A stretch of 64,000 bases of DNA from Lineus longissimus (GCF_910592395.1 NC_088308.1:6339001-6403000), one strand, 5' to 3'. Counted from the first letter of the stretch, positions 46,201 to 61,200 are shown. Notes: a model not told the origin generated them from the letters alone. A program made the numbers and translations.

Positions 46201-49200
46201 CCAAGTGTCGCCTCCTTGTGGCCTTATCAACAACCAATGACGTCCTCTTCTCAGGAAAGTGTTTGAGTACCACTCCGTTCTTTGATTCGTGGCCAGGTAA
46301 GGTGTATTTGACATTCGTGCCGACCGAGAGGACATCCGGGAATCCAGCAACGACGATCAGTGCAAATATTGATGATAATTCTTGGGTCTGAGGAAGAAAA
46401 GATTGAAAGACATTAAAGATTTTATTTCAAATTATGACAAATTGTAATGCCTAAGTATAGATATCTCAGAGAATATCACCGACTTTCGTTGGCGGGCCAC
46501 AGTATTACCCTGGTGTAGCCTAACCGCACACTTCTTCAAGGGGAACACACAATTTAACGAAGATCAGAATAAATCTTACATCAGTTAATCCTAGAATACT
46601 GCTCTTGACATGATCCATGAGCACTTCTCGCCAGGCCGATGAGTTGAACAGACCCTGCAGGATGGAGGAGACTGAGTACGCCCATTCTATACTGCTCCTG
46701 GATTTGAGAAAGAGACAGGAAATGAGATGAGAAGTGGAGGGTCGGCACGATCTCATGGTAAAGGATTCTGAGTCATACACCAAATATTTTGGGTTCGATA
46801 TCAATTAATGACACATCACTTGTAACTTTGGGCAAGCACCTCACCTTAATTTGATGCTTTGCCTTTGAAACAGATGTAAAACTGAGACTTTTTGGACCCA
46901 GAGCCTATGCCAGATACAAAAGTATATAAGATAAGCTTGCCTGAAATATATTTGTCAAAATATGTCTTACCTTTCTAAGCATTTTGCCCCAAAGTCGAAC
47001 AGGTATTTGATGGTATGCCAGCCCTCTTTTTTACCTTCTTCCAGTGGTCGACCAGTCGCCTCAGAGACTGCGATGTCGCATACCTTGCAAGTGGTCGTGA
47101 CCCTCTGCAGGAGATGGCGCAAGAGGCCCATTGCGAGGTGCTGGGTGTTCACCTCGTGTCCACTCTCACCCCTGAAATATTTGCACCAAAACTGAACATT
47201 TCCCAAAAAATTGACTTGATATCTACAATGATGGACCTAACAGCCTTACTATGGAGTTAGAAAAGGGAGCTGAAGTCAACTGTTGACTTTATAAATGATT
47301 ATAAAGAAGGTGAAGCATTAAAATGGAAATTGGAATCCTGTATTTTTCAGCTCAGACTTTACATTGTATATGTACAAAGCCATTCTGCCATACATTTTTA
47401 GCTAGTCAGTCTAGATACTTACTTTGCCACCATGAACAGAAGCGTAAGGAACTTCTCAGTGTGGAATGAGAATGGCACATGTTCGGCTGAAATCATCGCC
47501 CCAAGCAATCCCATGATCCTCTCTTGAGCGTGAAGAGCAAAGGCGATTTCCATTTTGCCGGCCTTCTCAGGATCTTCAACCAGACTGTCCTCGTGGAGAA
47601 GTTGATCTAGAATATAAGATTTATCATCAGCATTTCTCAAAACTCTCAGTGCTAAATGTATCAACAAGAATTAATAAAGACAAGTATTTCAAAATTTAGT
47701 AAAAAGCTAAAGTACATCAGTTATAAGTTATCCGTTCATAAGGTCAAAAGCGTTGGCCTGTGTGCATAGAAGAGCGAGTCCGCTATGGACTACAGTGGGG
47801 TCTGTGGGCCCCGTGGGGTCTTTTACTTGCCCTGGCATAGACATTACAAACCACAGCTCCGATACTGTCTCACCGAGACGATAAATCTTACCACTCAAAG
47901 GTACTTGCTCCAGACAACTCGTGACCAGTGTGGTACACATGTCATGTATCTGTGATGCAGTGTCCTGATAGTCGGCATCAAGCGCTGGAGGCTGGGTGTA
48001 CACGATGTTGGCCATGTTCAACGTCAGAGAGGTGAACAGGAGCCAAACGTGTTGGTGAATGTAGGCTTGGAGGGTCGAATCACATTTTTTGCTTGTGGTT
48101 ACTGAAAATATTGGAGAAAATACAAGTCTACGAATTCACACACAGTCTGCACCACATGGGCATTCCCCACCCTCACCCTTGCTTTGGAATCCATGCCACA
48201 TTATATTTATACAAACTATCAATCTAGGGAAACTGACATCAATTATTATAAATTAATCTAAGGTTGTATTAATGAGAACTGTGGGAAACTTGCTCTGTTT
48301 GTGGAGGCTCGGATGTGAATAAACGAAAAATTTAGGTCGATAATGCTGTATTTTTATAATCAGAACTTACATGTAACCATGGGGAATTTAGTCACAGAAT
48401 GCTCTGCAGTATGCCTGGAAAATAAAATGAAGACAATCAGTGACAGTGAGTGTGTCCTTTATAGAGAGGGTGTCCCTAATAGAGGGATGTATGCTAAGGG
48501 AGGTTCCATTAAGAGTAGACATGACTCACCCTGAGGGGAGGTTCCCCTTCACCTGGCAACCAAGGCAGAGATCAAAATCATCACAGACATCGCAGTGAAC
48601 CCTCTGACCAACAATGAAGGCCCCACACGCATCACATTTGAACCTGGAAGTAAGAATTAGGATGAGGTGAGTTTGCCATGGTGCATTCGGGTTGAACAGC
48701 TATGTGAGACTTCTAAACATCTCGTCCATTAACCATGACATTGCCTGATGCTTTTAACTCTCAATGTCAGACTTTTGCTTTTTCATTGTACTTACATGAG
48801 GTGCACCATCTCATGATCATCATTGTGATCACCAACAGGACTCACACCACCGGCGAAACACGTAGCACAGAGATCAACATCAGGACACTGCAGACACCGG
48901 TACCTCCGGCCAGGCAGTGTCACGTGACACCCATCACAGCCTATCTCCACATCAATCAAATCACAGAATCTTGCTATAAACATATGCAGTGCCTGTAAAG
49001 TAGGAAGGTTGACATCATTTTATAATGGTTTTATTTTCCATGCTCAGTCTATTCAGTGAACACCTAGCAATCGGGAATGAATATTTGACCTGTCAGCTTT
49101 AAGCTCCTCCGTTTCCAATTTTGACCACGGGTCTCTCTGGTGGCAGCACCTGCAACCTATAAAACTGATTGACCTTGAACAGATGTGGTCAATTGTAGAA

Positions 49201-52200
49201 AACAACTGGCAGTACACACTCTAAAAAGCTATAATTGTACTTCCTTTAATACCTTAAACTTCACTACAACCAGTGGCTATGATAGGATGTGACCCTCAGC
49301 ACTAATAGCATCCCGCGAAGTTACTATTTATAGCTCACAAGGTCATTTGCATAAGATATTGATGTCGTTTTAGTCACGTGACAGTCGGACATCGACACTT
49401 ATTTCTACGCATTTGAGCTTATTTCAAAGTCAATTATCTTTGACCCTGCATTGCTTTTAGCATGAATGATACCATAGAGTCAGAGAGAGAAATATTCAGA
49501 ACAATTATGTAGTATTTCCAACACTCGGACATGTGCCAGATTGAATCTAACTGCCCAAGTTAGAAAGCCTGAATCCATTACGAAACCGCATTTTGTCCGA
49601 CATTGCCTGTAATTCAGCGATGGGGAAATAGAGGGCAGCAGCTGCAGTGACGTCATCTTCGCGGAATGCTATTGGGTATTAAAAATGTCTCTTACCTTTT
49701 TGTCCGCCTTTGCACAGTCATCATGCCACGTATTGAAGTCTTCCTTGCATTTTTCAAACCATTTCATGTTGCGCTCATAGTCCTTGAGCTCGTCTTCTTC
49801 TTTATAGTCCCCGGATCCACGGCTGCGAGTAGCAACACTTCCTGGTGAAGAAATACAAATCATTTACTTTATAGTGCAAACCACCAAATATTTGGTGATA
49901 TGAAATCTGGCAGTTCTTTTTTGGAGATGCTAGACAGCCAGTCCGTTTTCTGTTATCAGCTGGCCAAGACAGTCCCGCCACAGACCCAAAGAGCTTCGTT
50001 GCCTGAGCGGTGATAAAACCCCACCAATAAGGGGAGAACAATGACAAGTGAGGGAATCTTACCTTTTGCAATATTCATAAAAAGATATGGTATCTTGGTT
50101 TCCAATAAGAACGTGTAATCATAGGGCTGCCAGTTCACGTCAAGGAAGTGGAGAAGACACGCTCTGATGTAGTCAAATGCAGCTACTTCACCACTGCAAT
50201 TGTGAACAATCGAATTGTGGACAAGCGCTTCACAAGCATACACTGCTATACAGACAGGAGGCGTCAAATGGCCACACACTCTTTTTAAAAATTTTTATTG
50301 CCAACTGTGTACAGCTGATACAAAAACATGCCCCAGTGGCATAGGAATTTCCTGCACAACAAAAGAATAAGATCAATGATCTGCAGCTTTAGCATTGTAG
50401 GCTTGTACACACTGATAAATATCAGAACTGTCGCATCATACATTGTACATTCACATGGTTCCTAAGCAAAATCATCAATCATTTTTATGACTTTACAGAC
50501 ATAATCAAATTTCTTCTGCGAAACTATCAAGGCAACAAAGGGCACTAAAGGGTAGTTATACTTCTGTGTTATGTAACTAAAGTCTGACTTACACTGTGGA
50601 GTTTGGCCTATCAAACTGACCCATGGCCTCTATCAGCCCCTTCAGGAGTGTGTAGTACGAGCTCCTCACTTTCGCCTCAAGTTCAAGGCCAGAGCCTTCA
50701 ATGCCATCAGCGTAGTGCTTGGCAAAGTTGTTTTGATTCCTTAGCATTTCCTTCAGGAACATCACTGACGGGATCTGAAATCAATCAATCAGTTTTTATG
50801 GGAACTTGTCCATAACCACTACAGGTTACTCTTTTGATAATCAGTTTAGATAATCAATCAAACGGGGCGTTTTTTTCAAAGCGGTCACCGCCAAATTTTG
50901 GCTATACAGAGAGCTGTTACATGTAAATGCTCAATTCGAAGAAGGGTAAATCAAAATTAATCTAATTATTTGCAGAAGATAACTCTAACTGGTGCCCAGC
51001 CTCATAGTGGCAAACAACAAAATTCTCAAGAGAGTGAAAGCAGAAATAGAAGTCCTGACCTGGAATATGTGAGGGTCTGCAGTCATCTTGATGTACTCTG
51101 AGGCGAGTCCGTACACGTCGGCAACAGACTGGGCATGGCAGGACCGCTGCTGTAGGAGAGCATGCACCCTGAAACGTTATACTTTCCAATGAGTATGAGA
51201 GGAAGATATGCAAAAGAACACTCCCAAGGACTGCACTCATACGGACAGCTGCTGGGAAGAGACATGGTGCCGTACTCTAGGAAAGTAGCAGCTTGGTCTG
51301 ACCTGGGGACAGGCAGCCAACTGACGAGGGTGGAGGTAGATGAAATCAAGGGGATCCTCAAGAGACCTGGTGCCGTACGAGTAGGATATGAAGCAGTTTG
51401 GTCTGACCTGCTGGGGAAACATCTACAGATTGGCAGCCAACTGAAGAGGGTGGAGGCAGATGATTTGCAGTCACATGTGCCTCCTAGTCCTAGGCATGAA
51501 GGGGATGTGTCTTACATGTAGGCTGCGCTTTCATAGACTGTTTGCCTGTGAAGTTTTTCCGTTCTGTTTTCGCTTGCTACCTTGGACATTTACATCTGGA
51601 AAAGCCTATAGTGACCAGACAATAATTGAGAAATGAGCACTAATTTCACTCACTTGTCTTTTCCTATTGATGGATCCTTGATGAAGTCGAGCACAAGTCG
51701 GAACGATGGATACTTCTCATTCACTGGATTCTCATACTGAAACAGTTATTAAGACGTCATTTTTATACACTAGAGAATATCACAATGCGTTGAAACCTTA
51801 CTACAACGCAGGACGCTCGAAACCCTTTTTTCGTGAAAATTGGAGATTGTCATCATTTCTTCAATACTTTCACTTTCCAAGGCTTTATCTCTCAAATATC
51901 ACAAACAGTTTTGGATCATTTTGAGTTCACTTCAAAAGCAACTTACATGTACCAGACTCTGTTGCCTTTCAAGCAGGGTAGCTGACATTCTCCTGTTGAT
52001 GGACGATCTCTTGAAAGATTTCATTGTCCTCACTCGTAGCTACAAAAAAGAATAAACAATCTGAAGGGAATGTGAAATTTGTGCAGTTTCTTCCATTACT
52101 CTTGCAGAAAGACATCTGACTTCGAATTGCCTCGGAAAAAATTGTCCTCATATATTTCAGGCCAATGGGTGATATGAATAAAGTATAGCAATTGCTTTTA

Positions 52201-55200
52201 CTTCAGTTTTGTACAGAAAGGCCCAGTGTAAATGTACATGGAGTTTTAGATAAAAGCATTTGCTAGTCTTTATTCATATCACCCAATGATGCATACATGT
52301 ACTAAAAGGCCTGCTCCATCTGTTCAAAAATTTGAAATTGAACACGAATGAAAATACAATGTACATACTGAATCGCTGTTGAGTAGACTGCCAGATTGTA
52401 AACATATATGTACTGCACTATGTCAGTGTTTATTTTCTATCGAACCCAAGCCACAAGAAAAGGCCATTCTCACCTCCGTTTTCGGTTGTATTTTCGTCAA
52501 TCCAGCAAAGCTGAGCAAGTATTCTGCCTTCTCCCTAAACTGCTGAACTGCAATGAAATCAAACGATCGACATAACATTTTCATTCTAAAACACTCCTAC
52601 AATACAATGCCTAATGAATTATACCAAGAATTAGTAGATATTTGGCATTTTGTTGGCAGCGCTATAAGTATGAGCACTAAACAATAAAACAAAACCCATC
52701 AATCCCAAATACATGTTTGACTTACCATAATCTGTGACTTCTTCGCTAACATTCTCCTTCTCAGCAGCCAGCTTCTTCCTCTGTCTGAGATCAAGCATGA
52801 AATTCCGCACAGATTCAGCAGCTGTGTAGGCCTGAAAGACACCCTCTGTAAGGGGGGTCTCTCCCTCAGAATTCACTGGAAGACAAATGAAGTTACATGT
52901 ACTTGAAAACCAGCACCTGCAGAGTCCAGGATGAGCTTGGGCCTGATATGCCCATTCAGCTCTAGAGGTACAATGTCCCTGTTCTTGTAAGGCAAAGGAC
53001 ACTCACACACAAGGACACCGATTTTGTTCCCGAATAAGTCATTTACATCAATTTTGACCCTGTAAACAGGATACCTCCCTCTTAAGGACAGCATCTGTCA
53101 GTCCCAAGGGTGTCCTTAATAGAGAGGTTCTAGTGTACCTACCATACTTTTCAAGGTCCTCTCTGAGCGCTTGTGTATGCCACAGCAAGGCAGCAAAGAT
53201 ACCTATCACGACGGAATCGAGTGACTCTCCGCCAGCATGATGGCTGTGACAATGCTCCTGACACCTGGAAAGTAAAATGGTGCGACTAGATGTAAGAGAG
53301 GAGGGGAGGAATAAAGTGAATTTTTTTGCAATAATGTTGCTAATGTCATGTACGATGGAAATGCAGCTGATTTTTCCAAATTCACTTGACTACTTACTTC
53401 TGCAGCAAGCCTTTAGCCAAGTCTCCTTCTTGGTTGAGGACCTCCCAAAGGAATTTGTGAACAAAGGAATCATTGTCAAGGGCTCCCTGCAAAAAAGAAA
53501 ATGGGACGTGTAGAGATAACGTTGTATCACAAGCAAGAGTTAGATTCATCCCTGAAGTATTTTGATGGCCTTTGTCAATAGACTGATATGGTTTGATGGG
53601 AAGTTCAAAACTGTTGGCAATGCCATAGGTTTGTGAAATATATTTGTAATCCAACTCCACTGAAATACTTGAGAATCTGCAGCAAAATTGTGGGTTTGGA
53701 CCAGACTAATATATCTCTACTTACCAATTTTCCTGACAACGACCTTTGAAGCTTGCCAATTCTGTAGCCGCCCCTGAACAAGGCTGTCCACAGGTCGCTC
53801 CTCAGGAACGACACATCTTTTGTCTCTTTGTCTTCTTGTAGCGGGTCTTCCTTTGGGAGAACTGAAAACAGAAAAGAGTGGAACTTACCATTATTTTGAG
53901 CCATCTTTTCACCACTGTCCTGTGTCTAGTGACATGTGTGAGCGTGTGCATGACTACAGCTAGGTGACTGCTTTGTCATAATCATCATAAAATGCCAAAT
54001 TTAAAATTGTGACTTTTTTTAAAGGAACTTATTATGAATCGCAAAGTGAAGAGAGACGAAAATTTGGAGTTTATGTATTATTATTGCCAAATTATGAATA
54101 ATATTTTTTTTCAGATAACGAAAAATTTGCTCAAATTTTAGCAAATATGTACCTTTCTTACTGTTGAGAGTCTCACTACACATCTGACCCATCAGTTTAG
54201 ACGTTCCAAGCTGAAGGTCATAGATCCAGGTCAGGGGCAGATCAGGACAACCCTTGGCTTGAACCTGAAGAGAGATGCTAGTTGTTAAACAAAATGAAAA
54301 CTGATTAATTTCTGAGCCAATATATTGCTACATTAAAGAAATCGGGCATTTAAATCAGCTGTTCAAGGGAAAAACGTCTTATTACCAAAAACATACATCG
54401 GCTTGTTCAAGGGAAAAACGTCTTATTACCAAAAACATACATCGGCCTGTTCAAGACAAAAACGTCTTATTACCAAAAACATACATCAGCCTGTTCAAGG
54501 GAAAAACGTCTTATTACCAAAAACATACATCGGCCTGTTCAAGACAAAAACGTCTTATTACCAAAAACATACATCGGCCTGTTCAAGACAAAAACGTCTT
54601 ATTACCAAAAACATACATCGGCATGTTCAAGACAAAAACGTCTTATTACCAAAAACATACATCGGCCTGTTCAAGACAAAAACGTCTTATTACCAAAAAC
54701 ATACATCAGCCTGTTCAAGGGAAAAACGTCTTATTACCAAAAACATACATCAGCCTGTTCAAGGGAAAAACGTCTTATTACCAAAAACATACATCGGCCT
54801 GTTCAAGACAAAAACGTCTTATTACCAAAAACATACATCAGCCTGTTCAAGGGAAAAACGTCTTATTACCAAAAACATACATCAGCCTGTTCAAGGGAAA
54901 AACGTCTTATTACCAAAAACATACATCAGCCTGTTCAAGGGAAAAACGTCTTATTACCAAAAACATACATCGGCCTTGTTGGCGAAAATTCCGTCAGAAC
55001 GCGATCCAAGAAAGATGTCACACAGTCGCTGAAGGTCAGATTGTTGAAAAGGATGCACATTGCTGCAACAGAGGTCGTTATGGCATAACATAGAAGCTTG
55101 TGACGTCACACAATGTAAATGGCAGCCTCCATGAGCAGTGAAAATACTGCTGTTTGCTTGTACACTATTACGTATTGATTTTAATTTTGAAACACCCTGT

Positions 55201-58200
55201 ATCTAAAGTAGGAAAATCAATAATCATTCTGCAGGCAGTCAAACTTACTGTGAACTTGTAGCCCCATTCTGTACTGCTGCCATCCGAGTGAAACAAGAAT
55301 TGCAGATACGGGCCTCGGAATTTGATCGTCTTGGGCCACTTTTCTGAGCCGACCTTCTGATCGTATTGCACTTTATAACCTCTCGCGTCAGTGAACTCGA
55401 GGTAATCATACCTGAAAGACGATATCACTTGTGATCATTTTCTTTAGAACTTCTTAAAGTTTGAATAAAGTCTTGAGATTCAACACCACTTGACCAAAGA
55501 AAGTCACAGTCACATTGGGGGACCTTGAACACTGGGGTAATTTTGGAAACCCCCCGGAAAGAATTTTTGTGAAGAGAAACATCTGTAGCCGGGTCTTCAA
55601 AGTCACCCCATTGTTCAACATCCCCTTGTGACGGTACTAAAAGCAGGGATGGAGATGATGCCTTTAAAAGAGAGGGTGTATGCTAAGGGAGGGTCCACTG
55701 TACCACAGATGCAGAAACTACTTATATTGACATTGTCCTCACCTTTTCTCAGTTTCACATCTTGCGTCGAACTCGACATTGAACTTTGTGGCGCCAGGAC
55801 AATAGAACACCTGAAGTGAATGCTGGTTGTTGTGGTAGTTATGAGGCGACTCGATGTTCCACGTTCGCAACACGACCTCTTGGGTGTTCAGGCTCTCCAA
55901 GTCTTTGTTGTTCACCTGAAACCGAAGAACAATCAGGCACTTCACAAGACGTGACACGAGTTGACATTGGATGCACAAGACAGGGCTCAGGAGCCTCATA
56001 GCCTAGTGGTTAACACTGCTGGCTACCACGCAAATAGGGCCCGGGTTCAAGGAACTAAAATTCCTGGCTCTTCACAACACGTACATTAACGTATGAAATA
56101 CTCGAGGGTCTGTCGGATGAGACTAAATGCCGTGGTCCCTTGTACCTGAGTGTCTATGCCAGGGCAAGTAAAAGATCCCACATGTAGGTGGACAGTAGCC
56201 TATAGTGGACTCCATACCTCCGGCAAAAATCCAATAGGGTTACGACGCCGGTAATGATATGATGATGATGATGATGATGCTAGCTGGCTGGCAAGTATTC
56301 GTGGATTCCCCTTTGCTCTCTGGGGCTATGAATTTTAGATATGACGTGTAGCAGAGTTTGAAAAAAGCGGCTTTCATCACCAATGACTAACGGGACAAGT
56401 CAAATGAACTTACCTGCTCAAAGAACGCTGGGGCCTTTCCAGCCACTTTCTTCACTTCTTCAGCAACCAAGAGCAGAGATCGGACCAAGCGAACAGAGGA
56501 AGGTGAGTCGAAGAGTTTACTGAGGGAGGACAGGAGTAGAATCTGGAACAGAACACATTATATGGATGTAATGTTTCATACATTTGAAGAGTTTTGTTCA
56601 ATAAGACTATTCTGTTCACTACATTTTTGACTGCACAGGCAGCACATACCGTATTTTGCTGCGTATAAAACGCACCGGGGTATAAAGCGCACCCATTGAG
56701 TCCGTAGACAAAATCCAGACATAAGGCGCACCTACGTATAACACGCAGTACATTTTACATACTACAGGTATACACAATGTACCGGGTATACTGGGCCATA
56801 AACAATTTTTGCCGGTTTTTAAATTGAACTTCCTATTTCTTTTTTAGTTGAAAAGGACTGTTGTAACAATGAAGAGGGAAAGTGGTCATACACACCTCCG
56901 ACCCTGCATCACATACTTGTATACTAGTTGCTAATAAAGCCGATACATTTGTACTGCGTTCCTCTTTCTTATCTCACTACAGCGGTAGTCTTGCTCGTAC
57001 TGGATATAACCGATAAAGCTTTTCTCATTGAGAGAAAAACTGTGTTGTGCTCAACTACAATTTCGTGTGTTGACACGTGGTTGGCGGTATGGGGGCTGTA
57101 TCACAGGTCGACAGAATATAGAAGTCAAATTTTCCAAACATAAAGTTATGGATGTTTAATCAGCACATAATAGCACATAAACAGTATCCCATTATTCACA
57201 ATAGACAATTAGCACCTTAACAATGCCTTGTTTATGGTAGGTAATTAAACGGTACTTTGCATCAATCAAGGACAATAGACCAAACAAAGCCTCGCTTTGA
57301 TGTTAAATCATGGCGGCACACGATCAGCTGATTTATCGATTTGGATTTATCTCGCATCTACGCTCTGAATATTGCCGCTAAGGACCCTCAAAAACATTTA
57401 TAGAAGTAACTGAAATGATAATGAGGATACTAATATGTATTGGGTACAGAACAGGCGAGTTAGCATCGGTGAACTATGCAAAGTGCATCGATATTCCCGA
57501 TTTTTCTTTCGTGCAAAAATATAAAAATGCGCCGACTTGGTTGCGAGCCAAAAAAGCCGTCAAAAGAAATGAGTTGATGGAAAAAATCTTGTGATCATTC
57601 GGTGGCTTCCTAGGGCTAGGCCATAGATAACACGCACCTTCGTATAACGCGCACCCCCCGATTTTAGGGCTTTCTTGGGTCAAAAAGTTGCGCCTTATAC
57701 GCAGCAAAATACGGTACTACTTATTGGTTTAATTGCGATGCCCAGGCGGTTTTTTTCCCGGTTGAAAACAACTTCCTAATGAGCCCAGAAAAGGAACACG
57801 TGACTGCATCCCCTGTCCATTCATTGCGCCACTACGTCATTTAGTAAAGTGACTTGACAAAGGTTACAAACAATACAATGTATCCTTGTCAGGAATGGAA
57901 GCCATGAATCTTACCAGCTGCCTGTAGGTTGTGCTCAAGAATGATTTCTCCATTTTCTCAATACAGTTGGTTAAGTCTTTTTCCTCCAGTTTGCTGAGCA
58001 GGTCAAGTCCTTCACATGCCTTAGACATCACCATTCGGGAATCTGGCATAAGGGCAAAGCAGAACACAACAATGAGAGAATGTTGACATATCGTTTTATC
58101 ACAATTACCTACTGCCAATAGCTTCAGCAAATCAGATCAAAGCGTAATCCAGAATGTGAGAAAGGAGGTGAAATAAATCAACCCTGAAACAAAACTTCCA

Positions 58201-61200
58201 CATTTTTCGACTTACATCGCATGACCAGTGGTTCAACAATCTTCTTATTCTTATCCCGAACTTCCTCCTGGTTTTCTTTATCCTCGCTACATGTCGTCGT
58301 CATCTGTCGGTGGCACCAGGACAGCAGACTGGTCTGAAGGGAGCAGACGAGACTAAGCAGATGCAACGCCTGCTCGGTCATCTCCGTCATGTCGAGGAAC
58401 GATTTGAATTCTCGGAGAACGACGCCGCACAGAGTCTCCATGACTGTCAGGAAAGGATCCGGATCAAACTCCTGCAAAGGACAAAAAATGCTTTAGGGAA
58501 CATCATGGATAATCTCTGATGGCTGAGGCAGGAGGCCTTCATGACCCTTGTATCATTTGAAACGAAATAGGTTCAATATAAAGGTGTGTAGGCCAAAGCA
58601 TTTTTGGTGTAATTTTGCATCAACAAGATTGGGAAGAGTTATACTTACTGGCTCCAATGTTTTTGGAAGATCTAGAAGTCCAGTTGGGTCCACAGAACTG
58701 TAGAATTGGCAGAGTGACTGGAAGATCAGCTGGACTGACGGTGGGGTGTCCACAGAGCCCTGAAACACAACGATTTATCAAGAAATAAAACCACATTATA
58801 CTAACAAATGATATGCATTATGCCATGGAGGTAGCGAAGTAGATATAAAGATAACAGGGTGTGTCACCACTGAGGTCTTTGGCCTAATTCCCAGTTGGAT
58901 CCCTCCAATATGTGATAGAGTTTGACCCACTATACTCTCTACGTTTAAATACAAATCACCCAAAACAGTTTACATGGAAGGCAGGAGCCTGATGCACAAC
59001 AATTGTAGATATACATCATAACTGGGACATTCCCTTGCCTTCTCTAGACAAGACACCATGGAATTATTCTAGTCCTGCAAAATGCACATTACACTGAACA
59101 TCAAAGTGAAGAAGCCCCATCAAATCTAAAAAAAACTTACTGAAATGTTATCGATCATTCCAAATAGTTCCTTCCTGCGCGCCTCCTTGTCGGGGAAGAA
59201 GATCGACACGCCGTCCACCATCACCTGCTTCACAGTCGGCATCAGGACGGCCGCTACCTTGTCCCCAGGATCTTTATCCAGTAACTGGCAGAGGTGTTGG
59301 AAGAATGAGCCGGCTTGGACTTTCTCGTCCTGTTTGGTGGTCACAATGTGTGGTAGTAGGGCGTGCAAGAGCTGTAGGATCAGGCACTGGGTTTTCAGAT
59401 CATCACTGGTGGAATGAAAGGGGATCAAATTAATCAATGAAATCATGTAACTAATAAATCAATCATTATGGCATCTTATTCTTATTTGACAAATACACAA
59501 TACGATAGGAGGATCATAAATCAACACCAGATGGGAATCATAGTTTTATAGAACACACTGCAGAGGCTACTGGAGGGAGGTGGTCGCAGCACTTGCCTGA
59601 GCCATCAGCATCGCCCCGGCACAACAGTAAAAGAAACAAGAAGGTTCCAGGCAGAGTGATTTGAGGCAGATACTGCAAATTTTGGCAATTGATAGAACTC
59701 TTCTCGTATTTTACAATTCCTCTGGTTCCAGGACAACTATCTCACCTGTATGTGTTAATGTAGCTCCTGTAGAGTTGCCAAACAGCATCCATAGTCAACT
59801 TATTCATGTCCAGCCACTGCTTCTTGTTGAAGACGCCTCGTTTGGAGGCGGGCTGCTCTGAAGCTATGTCTTTCAGGAAGAGTAGTGTCCTCTGGACGAT
59901 CTCCTGACTCGTGAGGTCATCATCTTCAACAGGTTTATCCTGGATTGAAGTAAGAGGTAAGTGATACCCGAAAAAGGAAAAAAGTTTGTGCAATTTCACT
60001 GAGGATAAGTAACAACTCACACAGTGTTCCCTGCGATTCCACACAGAAAGTAAAACCCGTCGACTGCCAAACTCAAGGCTCTGTACGCCAGCATCAATCG
60101 AAATTTACACCGGTTCAACGAGCAATACAAGACTAGGGTAGGACCTTATTCAAACTGTTCAGGCTCTCTTGCATGGCACATGTACGTAGATAAGCAGTTT
60201 TAGTTCTATCGTTTGATATACATGTATACAGCTCTTTTCAGATGTTGGAGACTAACGCTCTTTATAAAGAAAATCACGCAACATAGGAACTTACCTGATC
60301 AAACTCCACTGACTGGTGGTCCTTCCTCAAGAATCCATAGAACTTGACACCAATGATTCCAAGGTGGTCGGCAGTGGACTGACGTGGTTCTAAGAATTTG
60401 ATCAGTACATTCTGGCCAACAGGAAAGTGGTCAAGGACGATCTCGATTTCATCCCTAGAAAATGTTGGAGATAAAATGTAACTTTGATTACCCAAACAAC
60501 AGTGAGAACTAAAGATAATTCAATGATATTTTCTGAAAGATCTAAGTTTTAATCCTTGAATCCCAAAAAAATGCAGACTTATCCTGGCCATTACTTTTAA
60601 ACCAATCATCAACAGAGGAACTTGAACCTACCAGTCATCCTCCAGCACAAAGAAGGCCACAGGGTCATCAGGTTTCCTCTGGCCAGAAGCCCTGGCTGCT
60701 GCAACAGCCTTGTTGTGGTCGGTGATTTTCCAATTATCGTAGGAAGAAAACCTCTCGACATGTTTATCGAGGTCAAAATCCTCTCTGAAAAAATGACAGG
60801 GAGATCCGTCAAGGATACTTTTTAAAATGAAACAGTCGTGGAAGACTCAATCATGTTTTTTACATGACTATGCAACTCATTCTTAATGATCATAGTTACT
60901 GCACTCACTTCGAAGGTAGGTCCTGGTCATAAGACATGCACATACAGTAGAACCTCTCTATTAAGAACACTTTCGGACTGCCAAGAGCTGTCCTTAATAG
61001 AGAGATGTTATGATAAGAGAGGTCAAATTAAATGGAAACAACCAATTTGAGACCAAAACTAGTGTCCTTAATAGAGATGTTGTCCTTAATATAGAGGTTT
61101 CCACTAAGGGAGATTCCACTGTACTTACAAGTCCCTGTAGACGAAAATCATGCCCGATTTAGGCCCTCTTGACCCCTTTTCCACCTTGATTTGCACCCTG

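Noticed and set aside
47728-47873. Extension of the ZZEF1 exon 47874-48101 into MPGQVKDPTGP-like residues
   Set aside because: This is a SINE fragment read through. The GTGAGA donor at 47873 gives the phase needed for the next exon, while read-through donors do not.
54361-54976. CRISPR-like direct repeats
   Set aside because: Units are head-to-tail with no spacers, in an animal gene intron; an ordinary minisatellite.
54403-55093. Overlapping 209- and 156-codon plus-strand ORFs with a repeated QKHTSACSR-like peptide
   Set aside because: They lie entirely in the 44-bp minisatellite inside a ZZEF1 intron. Open frames arise because the unit length shifts frame each copy and lacks stops; no start context or splice support.
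55990-56060. A functional tRNA gene
   Set aside because: A- and B-box-like words are present, but a cloverleaf could not be completed and the body and (GAT)n tail match a SINE.
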